DNA from: Cichorium intybus
Taxonomy: Eukaryota > Streptophyta > Magnoliopsida > Asterales > Asteraceae
DNA: 64,000 nt
Direction: 5' to 3'
NCBI GenBank assembly: GCA_023525715.1
Contig: CM042016.1
Location: 77,979,382-78,043,381, forward strand
The position numbers and the translations under genes were made by a program. This document shows positions 42,055 to 54,090 of this stretch, piece by piece. The notes below the pieces were generated by a model. The model saw only the letters and a program-made list of their open reading frames with translations, was not told the origin of the DNA and did no database searches. How positions within the stretch are numbered: position 1 is the first letter of the stretch; each line of letters opens with the position of its first letter.

Positions 42055-45000
42055 ATACTATACTATAAACCATATATAAGTTACAACCCTCTTAATGCAC
42101 AAAAGTCTTAAAATTAAGACATGTACAACCTTGTTATGCAATAATGTAAGAACTGAATTGGAAGAAGGCGGAGATCACTTTGATGAGCTGGACCTCTTCA
42201 CATGGATCGCTGACATGGCGTCAATCCAGCCTCTTAAATTTATTTGTATTTACTTAGTAATCAACGGTGTATATTAAACCTAACTTTTCACACGGATCCT
42301 CATCCTCCAAAGATTCCACTTTAAAACCCAGCCTAAATTAGTTTTAACTATACCCCACTTTCTCTTTCTGATTTTGAAATGGAAGCAACATCCGCATTTT
42401 AATTTGCTCAAGGAAAATTTGAACTTTGATCCATTTCTCTAGATCTTTCATCTTCTTTATGCTTGATTCTCTCATTTTTCACTCTAAAATCCCGACTCAT
42501 GTTACCAGTTTATCAGCCATTGCTATTTCCATTGACGCCAACCTATCATCACCGCTATTTAATCGGACGACCACTACACCACCACTGCAGCTACACACTC
42601 GCCCGCAACCATCAGAGGTGGATCTAGAAGCCCACCATCAAACCACCGTTGCACCTGACCTCTCTCACCATCATCATCTGTCACCACCTTCGAAAAGATC
42701 ATCGACCGTCACCTCTTTCGACATAACCATCAAACACAACAGTCGTCGCCACCATCAGACCCCCCTGTTACCCCACGACACCTAGATCTAATAAGCCGCA
42801 TAGACGACATGATTGCCATGTCTTCTCTTCCAAAAACGACATTATATTAGCCACCAGGTTCTTTATGGTTAATATGGTTATACATGTGTTTCAGATCTGT
42901 ATTTTTTTTGTTTAGATACGTTGTAGATTTTTATTTGAATATAAATTTGTGTGTTTTTGTATAAATCTATGGATGTGTGCGTGTGTTTGTGTAAAAATTT
43001 TAGGTTTTTGTTTTTGGATCTGTAAATTAAATCCTCACTTTGAGGATCTGTTTGAATCCCATTTATTTCAGATCAATATGCATTTGGTTATATGAGTATC
43101 TTTGTGTTACGTTTTGTATTTAGATTAGTTTTATGTTTCAGGTAATCAGATTTGGATCTGTGTAATAATGTTTAACATATTTAGATCTCGGCAATGACGA
43201 GTTGGAACAATGCTGACGTCGGAGTGGTCTGTTCGCAAATTCTCTAGAATCATCTTATTTAATGTTACAGAAAGGGATAATGTGCATAGTGGTTGGCTAA
43301 TGCTTGAGTTTGGTTATGGTTGTGGTGATGACTTACATTGTTGATTTGAGAATTCAAGGATATTAATGTTTGTTTATATATACCCATTTGTCAGAGCATC
43401 TATTTTTTCTTTAATGGGGATTTTCAGTCGGAAAACTTGTGTGCTGAAAATATGTTTTGTTCTATTCCTTTGGAGAATTCTACTTTAGATGAAGCCCTTC
43501 AAAGTCTATTGAGATTGCAAAGAACATATATTCGTGTTTTATTTTTGATTTTAAAATTTTGAATTGGACTTTTAGGGAGAAAGATTTAGAAGCAGACGAA
43601 CACAAAGTAACTGTGATGCTGCTGTCATATGAGATGAAGACGAAGTAAAGTGATATTGTTGTCATGTTAGATGAAGATGGAGTGAATGTAGATCAAAACG
43701 GAGTGAAAATTTCAAATTCTGCAGGTTCATATTTGAATATTCCCCATCCCCGGGACTCTGAATGAAAAAAAAGACAAAAATTGCTTCTTTTCACATTATA
43801 GTATTCTTGGATGCAGATTATTAAGCTTTACTTATTCACTATGCTGCAACTGATTGCTTTTTTGGGCAATTAAGTTACTTTCTTTGTCAATTAATCTCAA
43901 TTTTTGATTGTTTCAACCCTGTGTGTGATTTGGAAACAAAATCATGGTGCAATTTTTTCTATCACGTGTATTTACAAATTATGTAAAAAAAAACATAAGC
44001 TAATTTATACTACATAAGTACATAGAGTTGAGTTGATCGTGGTTATAGGCTTTAGCATAATGGCATTTTTGTCCTGCAAAAGTTCACATGGATAGAAGTT
44101 AAAATATTTTGTAGCGGTACTATCAACAGTATGGGAGAGAGAGAGTAAAAAAGGGTGGTTTGTTTGCTTGATTCTTTTTGATGGTACAACACTGGCATCA
44201 TGTTGGATTTTCCAATAGTAACTATTATATTCTTTTTTATTTGTTATTCTTACTTGTGACAATTTGTTATGTTGTATTAACTTTATTAAATTCGGTCCAC
44301 AACTAGATATAATCATGGTTCAATTACTTTATCTACAAAAGTCACATGGGAGAGAAGAAAAAGTTAGACATTATGATTATTTTTTTAAAACAATTGCACT
44401 AATATTCCAAAAAGTAACCAATTTTTGAATTTATAATATTAATTAAATGATGATTGTGGTCTATCAAAGAGTCATGGTTTTGAAAAGATAACAAACAAAA
44501 TTAAATTATTTGAAAATTAATGCTGGGTAAAATAATAAACATAACATCTTTTAAATCTATCATCGGAAAGAAACAATTTTTGGTTCCCCAAAAAGAAATT
44601 GATCGTCAAAAGAATCATATTGGTCGCTCATAATCATTGATAAGGAGCAAGTGGTCATATTCATATCAATGGTGCATTCCCCTAAAACATGCACTAAGCG
44701 GCTAAGCGGAGTGGTTGCCTACGAAACCATCGCCATCGGCGCCCACATAGACGCCACGTAGGATGCCTACGAAAATATATTTTGATGTCTACAATGTGGA
44801 GTGGTGGTTATGGCAAAGAAAGAAAGGGAAATTAAGAGTGATGCCAATGAATTTTCGGAGGCATGCTGATGCCTTTGAAAAAAAATCTTTGTCATGCCTA
44901 TAATGTGGAATGGTTTACCATTGGCATTGAAGTGCCACATAGGCAATGCCATTGGCATTGGAGTGCCGTTCCGTGTAGTCTAATAAAAAGTGTTTTATTT

Positions 45001-45585
45001 GTTTTAAAACATGTATAACGACAAAACATTTAGGGTGATTTTAAAATTTAACAAAATTGCTTTCATCATTTTATTTTAATCAATTAATGATTTTGATTTT
45101 TTAAATTTGCTCAATAACTAATTATAAATATTTCAAAATATTTAATTAATGAGAAATATAAAAATAAATAAAATAAGAGCAATGCTTTGTTTTATCGAAA
45201 TGGTAAGATTATTAATATTTTTCTTATGATAAACCTCAATGGTATATTTAATATTATATTGATTAAGGCGTTAGACTATTATGCATGCTATCGATTTAGC
45301 CATGAATTTTTCATCTATTTTTTTTTTTGTCATTATCATATTTATTGGAAATGATAATTTTGTATACATGTTATTTGAATATGATATGTACCAGAAAAAA
45401 ATACAAATCGCTAAATAGACAAATCACCATCGGAAAACTATACTTTAAAACACATTATCATCACCACCACTTTGATCGAGCATATCACTAGAAACTATTT
45501 GCCGACCGGAAACCTAATGGTCGTCCGAAAACTAATAGCCGAAAGGAATTGTTCGTCTCCGCCGCATCGCGCGGGTACCAACTAA
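42052..45585 (+). mobile_element. Non-autonomous Helitron 2
   Basis: Canonical 5' end TCTATACTATACTATAAACC after an A, and 3' end CGCCGCATCGCGCGGG hairpin plus CTAA at 45,582-45,585 followed by T. Length is 3.5 kb. No Rep/helicase. A His/Ser/Pro-rich open frame at 42,426-42,785 has no recognisable domain. It may extend to the second 3' end at 48,481. Confidence 0.68.
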
Positions 45586-48481
45586 TATCCCCATGAATAT
45601 CTATAGACAGAGATCTTGACGTAAACTATCCTACCGAATCCTGGTATATGTTTGAAGCACCTCTCTCCTTTCCCCATTATTTCTTAAAAAATACGCTTAT
45701 TCCAGTTTGCACACCGCTCTTTGCCGGGCCGCCTGAGAACATCATTCCACCACTACAAAATATCAACGATACATTACCTTCACCATACCTGCGACTGCAC
45801 AACCACACCACTATGCCATCGCTGCTGACCAACCCTATCCGCTGACCGTTTATCCCCTCTACCAGCCAACGCCAAAACCCTCCAATTTGTGGTTCCAATC
45901 GATTTGGTTAAGGTTTGATGGTTAGTTACCGAACATCATATGCTCTCTTTCTCTGTCTCCTGTTTCTAATTGACTCACACTATCCTCTTTATCTTACTCT
46001 GTTTCACCCAAAAATCTCTATCTTTTGTTACAGGAAAGACAATAGATAGGGGCGGATTTGCTTGAAATAGTCTCTCTACATTTGGTTTCTCACTGGTTAA
46101 TGCACATGTAATGCAATTGAGACATATCATTCAGATCTTCTTAAGGAATTCTTGCATTTAACCCTTTTACGGAACCACCTCTTGCTTATTTATTTGATTT
46201 TTTGCTGCCATGAACCCTAATCCATTATTTGAGGTAAAACACATCGATTTTTATGAGATTGTGGTTATTTATTTGAGACAATGGTTTCTAATTTTGAGAT
46301 TGTGATTATTATTTTACACCTATGTACGAACCATCATTCTGTAAAGATATTTTCCAGCTTCTCCATTTCTACCGCCATACTCGCCTACTATCAACACTCC
46401 GCTGCAACAGCCTCCATCCTCTACGTCTGTCACCTCTCTTGTTAAGTATCGCATCCTACTTGATTTTTTAGACTGTGTTTGTCAAGCATCAAACCTGGAA
46501 ATATTATGCAACTATGCATCTACATACTTACATACATCATATTTGTTACTGCAAATATACATCCAGATGCATACGTCCAACTTGTTGGGTTATTGTTATA
46601 CTTAGTGCATCTTGAATTCTTATCTTTTCATGCTTTGATCTTAGCACAGAGACATATTGTTATACTTTTTTTGCTTTAAATCTGCTAGAGTCTACAAGTT
46701 TCGTTCTTATTTTTCCTTTACCAGGTTGAGCAGTTCATCAATATTTCCCTAAATTCCCCAGAAAGGTTAGTGTTTTTCACTGTTCTCAGTTTCTAACCTT
46801 CTCTTTATCTCTCATTACTGAGATGTCACAGATATGGACGGATAAACCCTTGGTTATCTGAATTGGTGTTTGTTGGTATCAAGTTGCAGAATCAAAAGCT
46901 AAACCCGGTAGAGCTAAATATGGATTTCTCCTTCTAAATGATTTATTACTTGCTGCTGCTTTAATATGGATTTGTAATTTCTATTTCTATCTTTGATTCA
47001 GTGATTACAGTAAGTGGCCAAGTTATCAATAACCAAAACCGAAACATGATGTGTGAGTGTTCAATCTATTATGTGATGTTGATCACAAAACCTATCGCAA
47101 GGTAACATTGGTAAAGAAAGAACCTGTACAGAATATGGTTGTCACCGTTTGGGGTATAATTTTGCAGGTTGGTGAACCAATATTTGGTTTTTGAAGCAAA
47201 AATATGGAATTGGGTACGTTGAACACGTTAAAGTTGGTCCATCTTTTTCATTTATTCATTCATTGGAATGCTTAATGATGGTGGTCAAATTGAAAAGGGT
47301 TTAAGATGTCTTATCTTAAAGTCCACCCAACTAAATTGGTTGATTCATTTAATATGGTTATAGCCGAATTCTCTGATTTTATGTGTTGCATAATGGAGAC
47401 CTTTGATGTTGATGATTTGAGCTTCCAAACTATGGAAAGCTTAATAGATTAGTGTCATGCGTGCGCTATCAAGCTTATGTACGCATCTGTAGCAAGAATG
47501 GAATGAAAATTGTAGGGGTATTAGTAATGGTGTGTGCATCATCGGTTAAAAGAATCTTATTAGGCAATATACTTCAAATATCTATTTAATTATAGCATTG
47601 TACTTTAAAAATATTTTTTCACTCTTTTCAGTTTTAATATTTGCAGTTTGACAAGGAGAATCAATGTATTTCAATGATCTATTTACAATTCTTCGCTTGT
47701 GGCATTTGTTTTTCAGACTTGACAAGGTTAGTAGAAAGAGTTGACCTTCAACAGCCTTGATGCTGGTGCTACAAAGTTAATCTGAGTTCATAGAGATCTT
47801 CTGTTCATAAGAAATTGATGAAGTGCCAAGTGCAAGTTTTTTAAGACAACACTTCTGTCAGGTGATTGTTGCTATAGTTGTCGAGGCCAGCTACATTAAA
47901 AAAGCTATTGATTTTAATTATTGAGAATTTTAATTACACAAGTTTGGTTTGAAAATAACAATGTACTTTGGTGTAAATACAAGTTATAAAGTTGTACTTT
48001 GGTTTAAACCCATGGTACCATGTTGTTTTGAGCCGGATTTACTGAACTAAATTTTTGGTTTTCCACCAAAAACCAAAGTAATTGACCAAAACGAGTAATT
48101 GTTCTATTGATTATAATTACATGCTATCCTTAGTACAACACATATAAAGGACTTGCCCATTGTTCTAAAAGAATCTTAGACAATTGCTTTGAAACAACTT
48201 TTCAAATAATTCTATGACCAGCATTTCCAATGACATTTGAAACCTTATTTGTTTAAAGTTATTTTATAAGATCTTTTTATGAACTCATGCATTGGATGAC
48301 ATGTTCACCACCATCGAAATAATTGGAATTGTCACATTCCGTTCTAAATTGCTTGTGTTATTGGGAATATGATATGAAGGAAACTATTTATTGACTAAAT
48401 TTACACATGATAATCGCCATTCGGAAACTATTCATGAAACGAACTATTTCGCGCCGCTGCGTTGCGCGGGTATACACCTAG
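45586..48481 (+). mobile_element. Helitron segment with a second 3' end
   Basis: No Helitron 5' end is visible at its left edge, but the right edge has AACTATTTCGCGCCGCTGCG, the GCGCGGG hairpin arm and CTAG at 48,478-48,481. It could be the lost remainder of another Helitron into which Helitron 2 inserted, or read-through of Helitron 2 past its first terminator. Contents are UTR/intron-like with acceptor-like GCAG sites (47,168; 47,646); no gene identified. Confidence 0.5.
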
Positions 48482-48840
48482 TATACTATAAACTATATAT
48501 AAATTACAACCCCTCTAAGCACAATAGTCTTAATTTTTAAGACAGTACAAGCATCCAATGCATTCCTTCTATACACGTATGATTTTGTGTTTGACACGTA
48601 TTACCACAAAATGCAACCCACACGGATTGCCAGCATGTCTTAGTATATTTGTGTTTGATCCAACGAATGAAAATAAGTTAATAATTTAAACGATGGATCC
48701 AACGGACATAAACGTTGGCGAAGAAACACAAATCTCCCTATAATGTGTTTTAAAATATTATAAAAGTAGGACCAGTCCTTTTAAAAGGGCAGGTTTTCTG
48801 GCTTTTCTCATACCCATGCCGAAAAAGGTTTTATCTCCTT
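48482..48840 (+). mobile_element. Helitron 5' end, continuing beyond the MULE
   Basis: TATACTATAAACTATATATAAATTACAACC begins at the base after the previous CTAG and shares about 80 bp with the other Helitron starts (the first six bases are missing). It runs to the MULE TSD; the same element presumably resumes at 62,523 and runs off the window. Confidence 0.55.
48833..48840. repeat. TSD ATCTCCTT of the MULE, left copy
   Basis: Eight bases identical to 62,515-62,522; with the next base (T versus C) this would be the 9-bp site typical of Mutator elements. Confidence 0.75.
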
Positions 48841-49058
48841 GGGTGACTTTCGTGTATACCCTTGTTAAACGCGAAAATATCATATTTACCCAACCTTAAA
48901 TTTAAATATCGTAAATACCCTTAGTAACTTGTAAAATATCGTATTTACCCAAATTTTAATTTTAATCATTTTTTAGAATTTTATAATCATTTATCATATT
49001 TATAATCATCTTAATTTAAAATAAAAGATAGATTTACCACTTTACCCTCCTTTCTTTT
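48841..49058 (+). repeat. Left TIR of the MULE
   Basis: CGTGTATACCCTTGTTAAAC near the outer end, then AT-rich TTTAAATATCGTAAATACCC and ATAAAAGATAGATTTACCAC at the inner end, each found inverted at the right TIR with scattered substitutions. Confidence 0.85.
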
Positions 49059-50339
49059 GACATAAATTAAAGTGACCATAATACCCTTCCTTCCCCAACC
49101 CTTAAAGAGAACCCACGACTGGACTTGTTTCAGCCATCGATACTGTGTTCATGCATCCACCAACGTGTCCGCCTTCCGCCTACATTCAATTGGAAATGGT
49201 TTGCCTCTCTCGTCGCCTTCAACCTCGTTCCATCGTTCAATTCCTCGCTTTAGCTGGACACAACCCCGATTGGTAAGCGTCTGCATCACTTCTGCATCGC
49301 TTCAGCCTCGCTTCACCCTCACTTCAGCCTGACGCCGATCACAACCCCGATGAAGAGGAACATCTAATTTCAAGTAATCTCTTTCTATTTTAACACATCG
49401 ACCGGAAATTTTCAATAATTCATTGTTTATAACTTTTGCTAGCCGTTGATTAATTTGACACCCAAGTGCCAAAAACCTAATTTAACGCCCAAATTCAGAC
49501 TTCAAAAAGAAGAAGAACAAGTATCGGCACAAACCTGTAAATATGGACTTGCAGATGGTGATCTTTTGGTGATTACTTTTGCGGGTCGTTTTGATGGGTG
49601 CTGGGTGATTATTTTTGCTTTTGGAATTCGTTGGTGCTTACTTTTGTGATTACTGATGGTATGATACCACACCACTTGGGCCATCTACTCGACAATTGGA
49701 ATCTCCAGGAAATTGCCCGCCTAAGGTACTTATTATCATATTGCTATTGGGCTATTTCTGATGGTATGCAAAAGTACACGCCTAAGGTACTTACTATCAT
49801 ATTGCGATTTCTGATGGTATGAAAGTACAGGTTTTTGCTTTGATGGATGTTGGGGAAGAACTCAACTGATACTATCATATTGCTGTTTCTGCTGGGGAAG
49901 AAGTCAACTGATAGGTGAGTTTAGAACCATGTATAACTTTGGAAGAAGTCTTCAATGTTCGAAACCAATAGTCAAAGCAAAAGTGAAAATTGTGATGGTT
50001 GTAATGGTTGATCCAAATCCAATTGTAGGCTCAAGGATTTGCTAAACTACAAGCTGCTGGAATTGATGCAATAGTTGGTTTTGAAGAAGACATGTGCAAT
50101 AAACTCAACGAGGCATATAGAGGCTGGTGGATAATATTGAAAGAATACACTTTAAGTGAATTATGTAACTTAGTATATACTATCTAGAGCTTTGGATTTT
50201 GGAAAAAACTACTTGTGAATGATATGTTTGAGACTTATGTTATTGCAAGTATAATTTATGTTTCTTTGATTTGGTAATAATTTTGAATTGTAATATTTCA
50301 ATCAAGAATTTGATGTGTATATAACAGATGTTAATGTAA
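49059..50339. other. MULE left arm, non-coding
   Basis: About 1.3 kb. A CTCGCTTCA-rich stretch (49,200-49,340) and short unconserved frames. A local repeat TGATGGTATG (49,655; 49,760; 49,812) is present. No gene recognised. Confidence 0.5.
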
Positions 50340-50800
50340 CATTAAATGGTCCCTTTGTCAATAACTTTTTATAGAATTGGTCCCTATGGACAAAGATGTT
50401 TTATAAAAATGGTCCATGTGGAGAAACTGTTTTACATGAATGGTCCCTTTGCATGAAACTGTTTTACAGAAATGGCCCCTTTACATGAAACTGTTTTACA
50501 GAAATGGTTCGTATGTATCAAAATGTTTTACATAAATGGTCCCTTTGCAGCAAATTTGTTACAGAAATGGTCCCAATGCAGCAAACTTATTACAGAAATG
50601 GTTCGTATGTATCAAAATGTTTTACATAAATGGTCCCTTTGCAGAAAATTTGTTATAGAAATGGTCCCAATGCAGCAAACTTATTACAGAAATGGTCCGT
50701 ATGTATTAAAATGTTTTACATAAATGGTCCCTTTGCAGAAAATTTGTTACACAAATGGTTCCAATGCAGCAAACTTATTACAGAAATGGTTCGTAACTTG
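50340..50800. repeat. Minisatellite with 94-bp higher-order unit
   Basis: Monomers of 29-32 bp on the pattern AAATGGTCCCTTTGCAGCAA plus TTGTTACAG. From 50,511 the array is ordered in trimer units of 94 bp (starts 50,511, 50,605, 50,699) distinguished by GTATGTATCAAAATG, CTTTGCAG and CCAATGCAG variants. Frames reading through it are repeat artefacts. It joins the coding end of the MULE transposase. Confidence 0.85.
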
Positions 50801-50877
50801 CCACACTCGACAGCTACATTCTATTTTGTCTAGGTAGACATCCCAACGTGTTCCCTTGTACTTCACCTGTAACACCA
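50790..50877 (-). pseudogene. MULE transposase, distal SWIM exon part
   Basis: Minus-strand continuation of the transposase across the gypsy insertion: VKYKGTRWDVYLDKIECSCRVWQVT. This is the first half of the SWIM zinc finger (CxC followed by WQ), which in MULE transposases is normally completed by a Cys-x-His pair. Here the sequence after WQVT changes into the minisatellite and the His is lost. The first base (50,877) is the end of the TSD shared with 59,517. Confidence 0.7.
50873..50877. repeat. TSD TCACC of the Tekay-like element, left copy
   Basis: TCACC also at 59,513-59,517; both lie within the same transposase exon. Confidence 0.88.
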
Positions 50878-51813
50878 CGATACTTTTGATAAGTATTAAA
50901 ATGTTAATTGTAGTGTATTTATGATTTAACATGGTGTTCTAAGTATTAGAAAGTTAATACTAGAAAAAGGGTAAATTTGTCATTTTACCATAAAAGGGTA
51001 ATTTGGTCATTTGACCAAGTGAAGGACGAATTATGTAAAATTATTGTTGCTTGTGGCAAAAGTATAAGAAAAGAGAGTTTTATTGTGATAAAACTTGATT
51101 ATTGTGGTAAAAGTTCAAGAAATGGAACTTAAGGACCAAATTTGTAAAATTTGGAAAATATAAAAAAAATGAGAAATATCTCTCATTATTTGTGGCTGAT
51201 CATTTTAGGCTACGGGAATGGTTTTGGAGAGCAAAAATTCTGGAAATCTTTGAAGCTTGAAGCAGGAAATCGGATTAGTAGCTTGGAATTGGTGATTCCT
51301 AAGCTAAACAAGGTCAGTATTCCAAGTTCTTGAAGTGTTCTTGGTGGGTTTTGTGGGTAAACTGAAATCTGCAATTTCAGTGAAATCCATGGTGTTTGTA
51401 TATGATTTCTGGGCTTAAATATGTTCATGCAGTAAGAACATATGTTAAAATAGCAAAGTAGGTTGCTATTCTTGATAAATTGAAATGTTGCTCAAGAACC
51501 CTAAAATCCAAGTTTATATGATTAACTTGATTCTAATGGCTTAAAATGGGTTCTAGATGCTATATTGACTGAAAGAAATCAGTAGAAGCAAGTAAAATTC
51601 AAGAATTTCGGTTTTTGGACCAAAATGTCAAAAACGGGAATTGTTGGAAAATGTTTGAATTATATGATTTACATGGGTTAAAACTAGATGTAAATGAATG
51701 GTTTTTGACCTGGAACAATCCTCTATCGATTAAGTCATGTATTAAGGGCTTAATATGAGAAAATGGGATTTTATAGCATAAAAATCGGGGATTCTGGCCT
51801 GCTGATCAGCCCT

Positions 51814-51845
51814 CGCGACGCGACCATAAGGGTCCTCGCGACTCG
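51814..51845. promoter_or_regulatory. CGCG-N-CGCG pair in the Tekay-like 5' LTR
   Basis: CGCGACGCG at 51,814 and CGCGACTCG at 51,837, spacing 23 bp. A further GTCGCGAG follows at about 51,849. The spacer is unrelated to those in Athila or copia. Confidence 0.55.
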
Positions 51846-52360
51846 AGGTCGCGAGAGAAGCTCTGAAATCCTCTGTTAATATTTTGAACAATTTCCAAGT
51901 TTGATTTTGATGCTAGGCTTATCCGATTGACCTGAAATTTTAAACATAGGTCCAATATGTTATGAAACTTCATGGAAAATTATTGGAATACGAATACGAC
52001 CTCCCGAAAGTACTGTAGTAAAATACGCGTATTTCGGGAAGTGTATTAAATTTTTATAACAATGGTTATTGAATGGAAATGCTTGGAAATGGTCCCCAAT
52101 TGTATTGTATAGGACTCTTGTGTATTAGAGTCAACTGAAATGGTTATTAACCTATTATCATTTGGTATATAAATGAATATATAGGTACGGGATAAATGGT
52201 TGTGGTGCACGCAAAGGCAAGAAACAACCGGGATTTAAATGCAGCTAATATTCAGGTGACTAATCTCACTGATATCATATATGATATATGATGATTGAAT
52301 TGTTACAGTTCTGAAACTGCTTTGGGGGACAAAATTGACAGTTGACAGATGCCTTTGAAA

Positions 52361-52640
52361 AGACAATACCAGATAAGCCGTGAGTCTACGATAGACAAGA
52401 ACGGAGCTGTGAGTCAATAACAGAAATAATATGACAATATCAGATAAGCCGTAAGTCTGAGAAAGACAAGAACGGAGCTGTGAGTCATTAAATGAATAAA
52501 TGAATAAATAATGTGACAATACCAGATAAGCCGTGAGTCTATAATAGACAAGAACGGAGCTGTGAGTCAGTAAAAAGACAATACCTGGTAAGCCGTGAGT
52601 CAATGACATGACAAGAACGGAGCCGTGAGTCTAGGCAAAA
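52361..52640. repeat. Tandem subrepeats in the Tekay-like 5' LTR
   Basis: Four to five units of about 50-80 bp with AGATAAGCCGTGAGTC followed by GACAAGAACGGAGCTGTGAG. The 3' LTR has the same array with one extra AATAAATG block. Confidence 0.85.
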
Positions 52641-53329
52641 GCGGGACAAACCCGTGAGCCATATTGGATTTTGATATTTGACTTTTAGTCCAAATAGTGC
52701 AGTTTTTTGACTATGATATCGGGTTATTGAACCCAGCCGGTGCAGCCTTTGGGCTATGACTTGTATATTGAAAATGACATGGTGCGGCTTACATAGCCAT
52801 GACATATGATGCAGTCCATTGTGACTAAGAAACATGGGACAGAAATGGTTAGACATGATTATATGTGCAAATAACTGACGTAGCTTGATAATTACAGGTT
52901 TTGTGATTCAGCCTGTAAGGCTACAGATTAGGATGTAAAATCCTAGAAGATATGTGGTCAGCCAGTAAGGCTAGGAGTTTGGATTCGATATCCAGACAGA
53001 TATATGATTGTATTTTTATACATGTTATTTGCAGATACGATTACTCACTGAGCTTTGTAGCTCATACCTTTTGTTAAATGTCCCTATAGGTTAGCATAAC
53101 CCTGATAAGGGTAAGGATAGAGTCCGGGATTCAAGAAGTGGACTTGTAGATGCTATCAGTAGCAGCCCGGCTTATAAGGAGGTTATATTATTTGTATACT
53201 CCTTAATACACTTGTACCCGTTTTTATTAAAAATATACCCCTTTGTTTATGGTTTTATGTACTGAAACCTATGTTTTAAATGAAAATTTTTCAGGGGTGT
53301 TTTTGTTTTAAAAGTCGGGTGTTACAAGT

Positions 53330-53342
53330 TGGTATCAGAGCC
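53330..53342 (+). other. Primer binding site, Met-tRNA (Tekay-like)
   Basis: TGGTATCAGAGCC four bases after the 5' LTR. Confidence 0.88.
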
Positions 53343-54090
53343 GTGGTTTAAGTGAACTAGGTGTCTATAGAGTAGATTCCTGGACTTAAACCTTGAGATA
53401 GTAGACATGACGTATAGTTAGGTGTATATAAGTTGTTATTATACATATATAACCTAACTGTTGCTGACTTCTAACGTATAAGAAGTATGAGCAGCGAATC
53501 TTATTTGGAAGAATATTGGGCGTGGAGCTTTACGAGGTAGACCAGCCCTTTCTCAAGGCTCCATTGAACGAGGGGCAACGAGACAAGTAGCAGAAAATCC
53601 ACATGGCAAGCAACAGTAGTTGCTGTGGTCAGAGAAAGAAATTGGGTGCTCACCCTGACTGATATTCAAGGTGAAAGAAAAGTAGCTGAGACTACAAGAA
53701 AAGCAGAAAAGATTAGTGGACGCTTCAGGAGAAGTTACCACAAACTTGGTCCAACCTTAAAGGGGAGGGGCCAAAATGAAAAAGGCGAAGCGATGCAAGA
53801 AGTGCAGGAAAAGCACTCAGAAAATTGTAGAGTTGAGACTCTACCGTTGACATGCTAAAATTGCAGAAAATAGGAGCAGATTGCTCGAGCTTGTTGGATG
53901 GATCGGAAATGTGTCTAGCGCGGAGCTATAGAACACTTTCCTATGAAATACTCACATGCTAAATGTGGAGTAAAGGGTGATGAACCCAGGAAAGAACGGG
54001 GAGGAAAGAAAGAAGAAACGAATGGTCGAAAAGGACCAGTGATACATTGAGCATTCCAGCAGACTGTGAAAAAGCTCGTGAGTAGACTGA
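53343..54090 (+). pseudogene. gag: Tekay-like gag remnant
   Basis: Most of gag is gone. A CRKKHSENC-type segment followed by a decayed zinc knuckle is readable at about 53,800-53,890, the end of a chromovirus Gag. Stops are frequent. Confidence 0.55.

Larger units (their letters stand above)
50878..53326 (+). repeat. 5' LTR of the Tekay-like element
   Basis: 2,449 bp. Contains a CpG palindrome pair at 51,814/51,837 and tandem subrepeats at 52,361-52,640. A TATA-like TGGTATATAAATG lies near 52,160. Confidence 0.9.

Noticed and set aside
42426..42785. 119-codon His/Ser/Pro-rich ORF as a host gene
   Set aside because: Lies inside a Helitron, no domain, low-complexity composition; left as Helitron interior.
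44690..44990. Possible MITE with GCCATTGGCATTGGAGTGCC repeats
   Set aside because: Internal repeats are visible but I could not find matching terminal inverted repeats or a TSD.
50472..50833. Open frames of 83 and 67 codons with repeated NGPFAxNLLQKW units
   Set aside because: They run through the 94-bp minisatellite; the repeat unit is not a multiple of three in the higher-order form and both frames drift.
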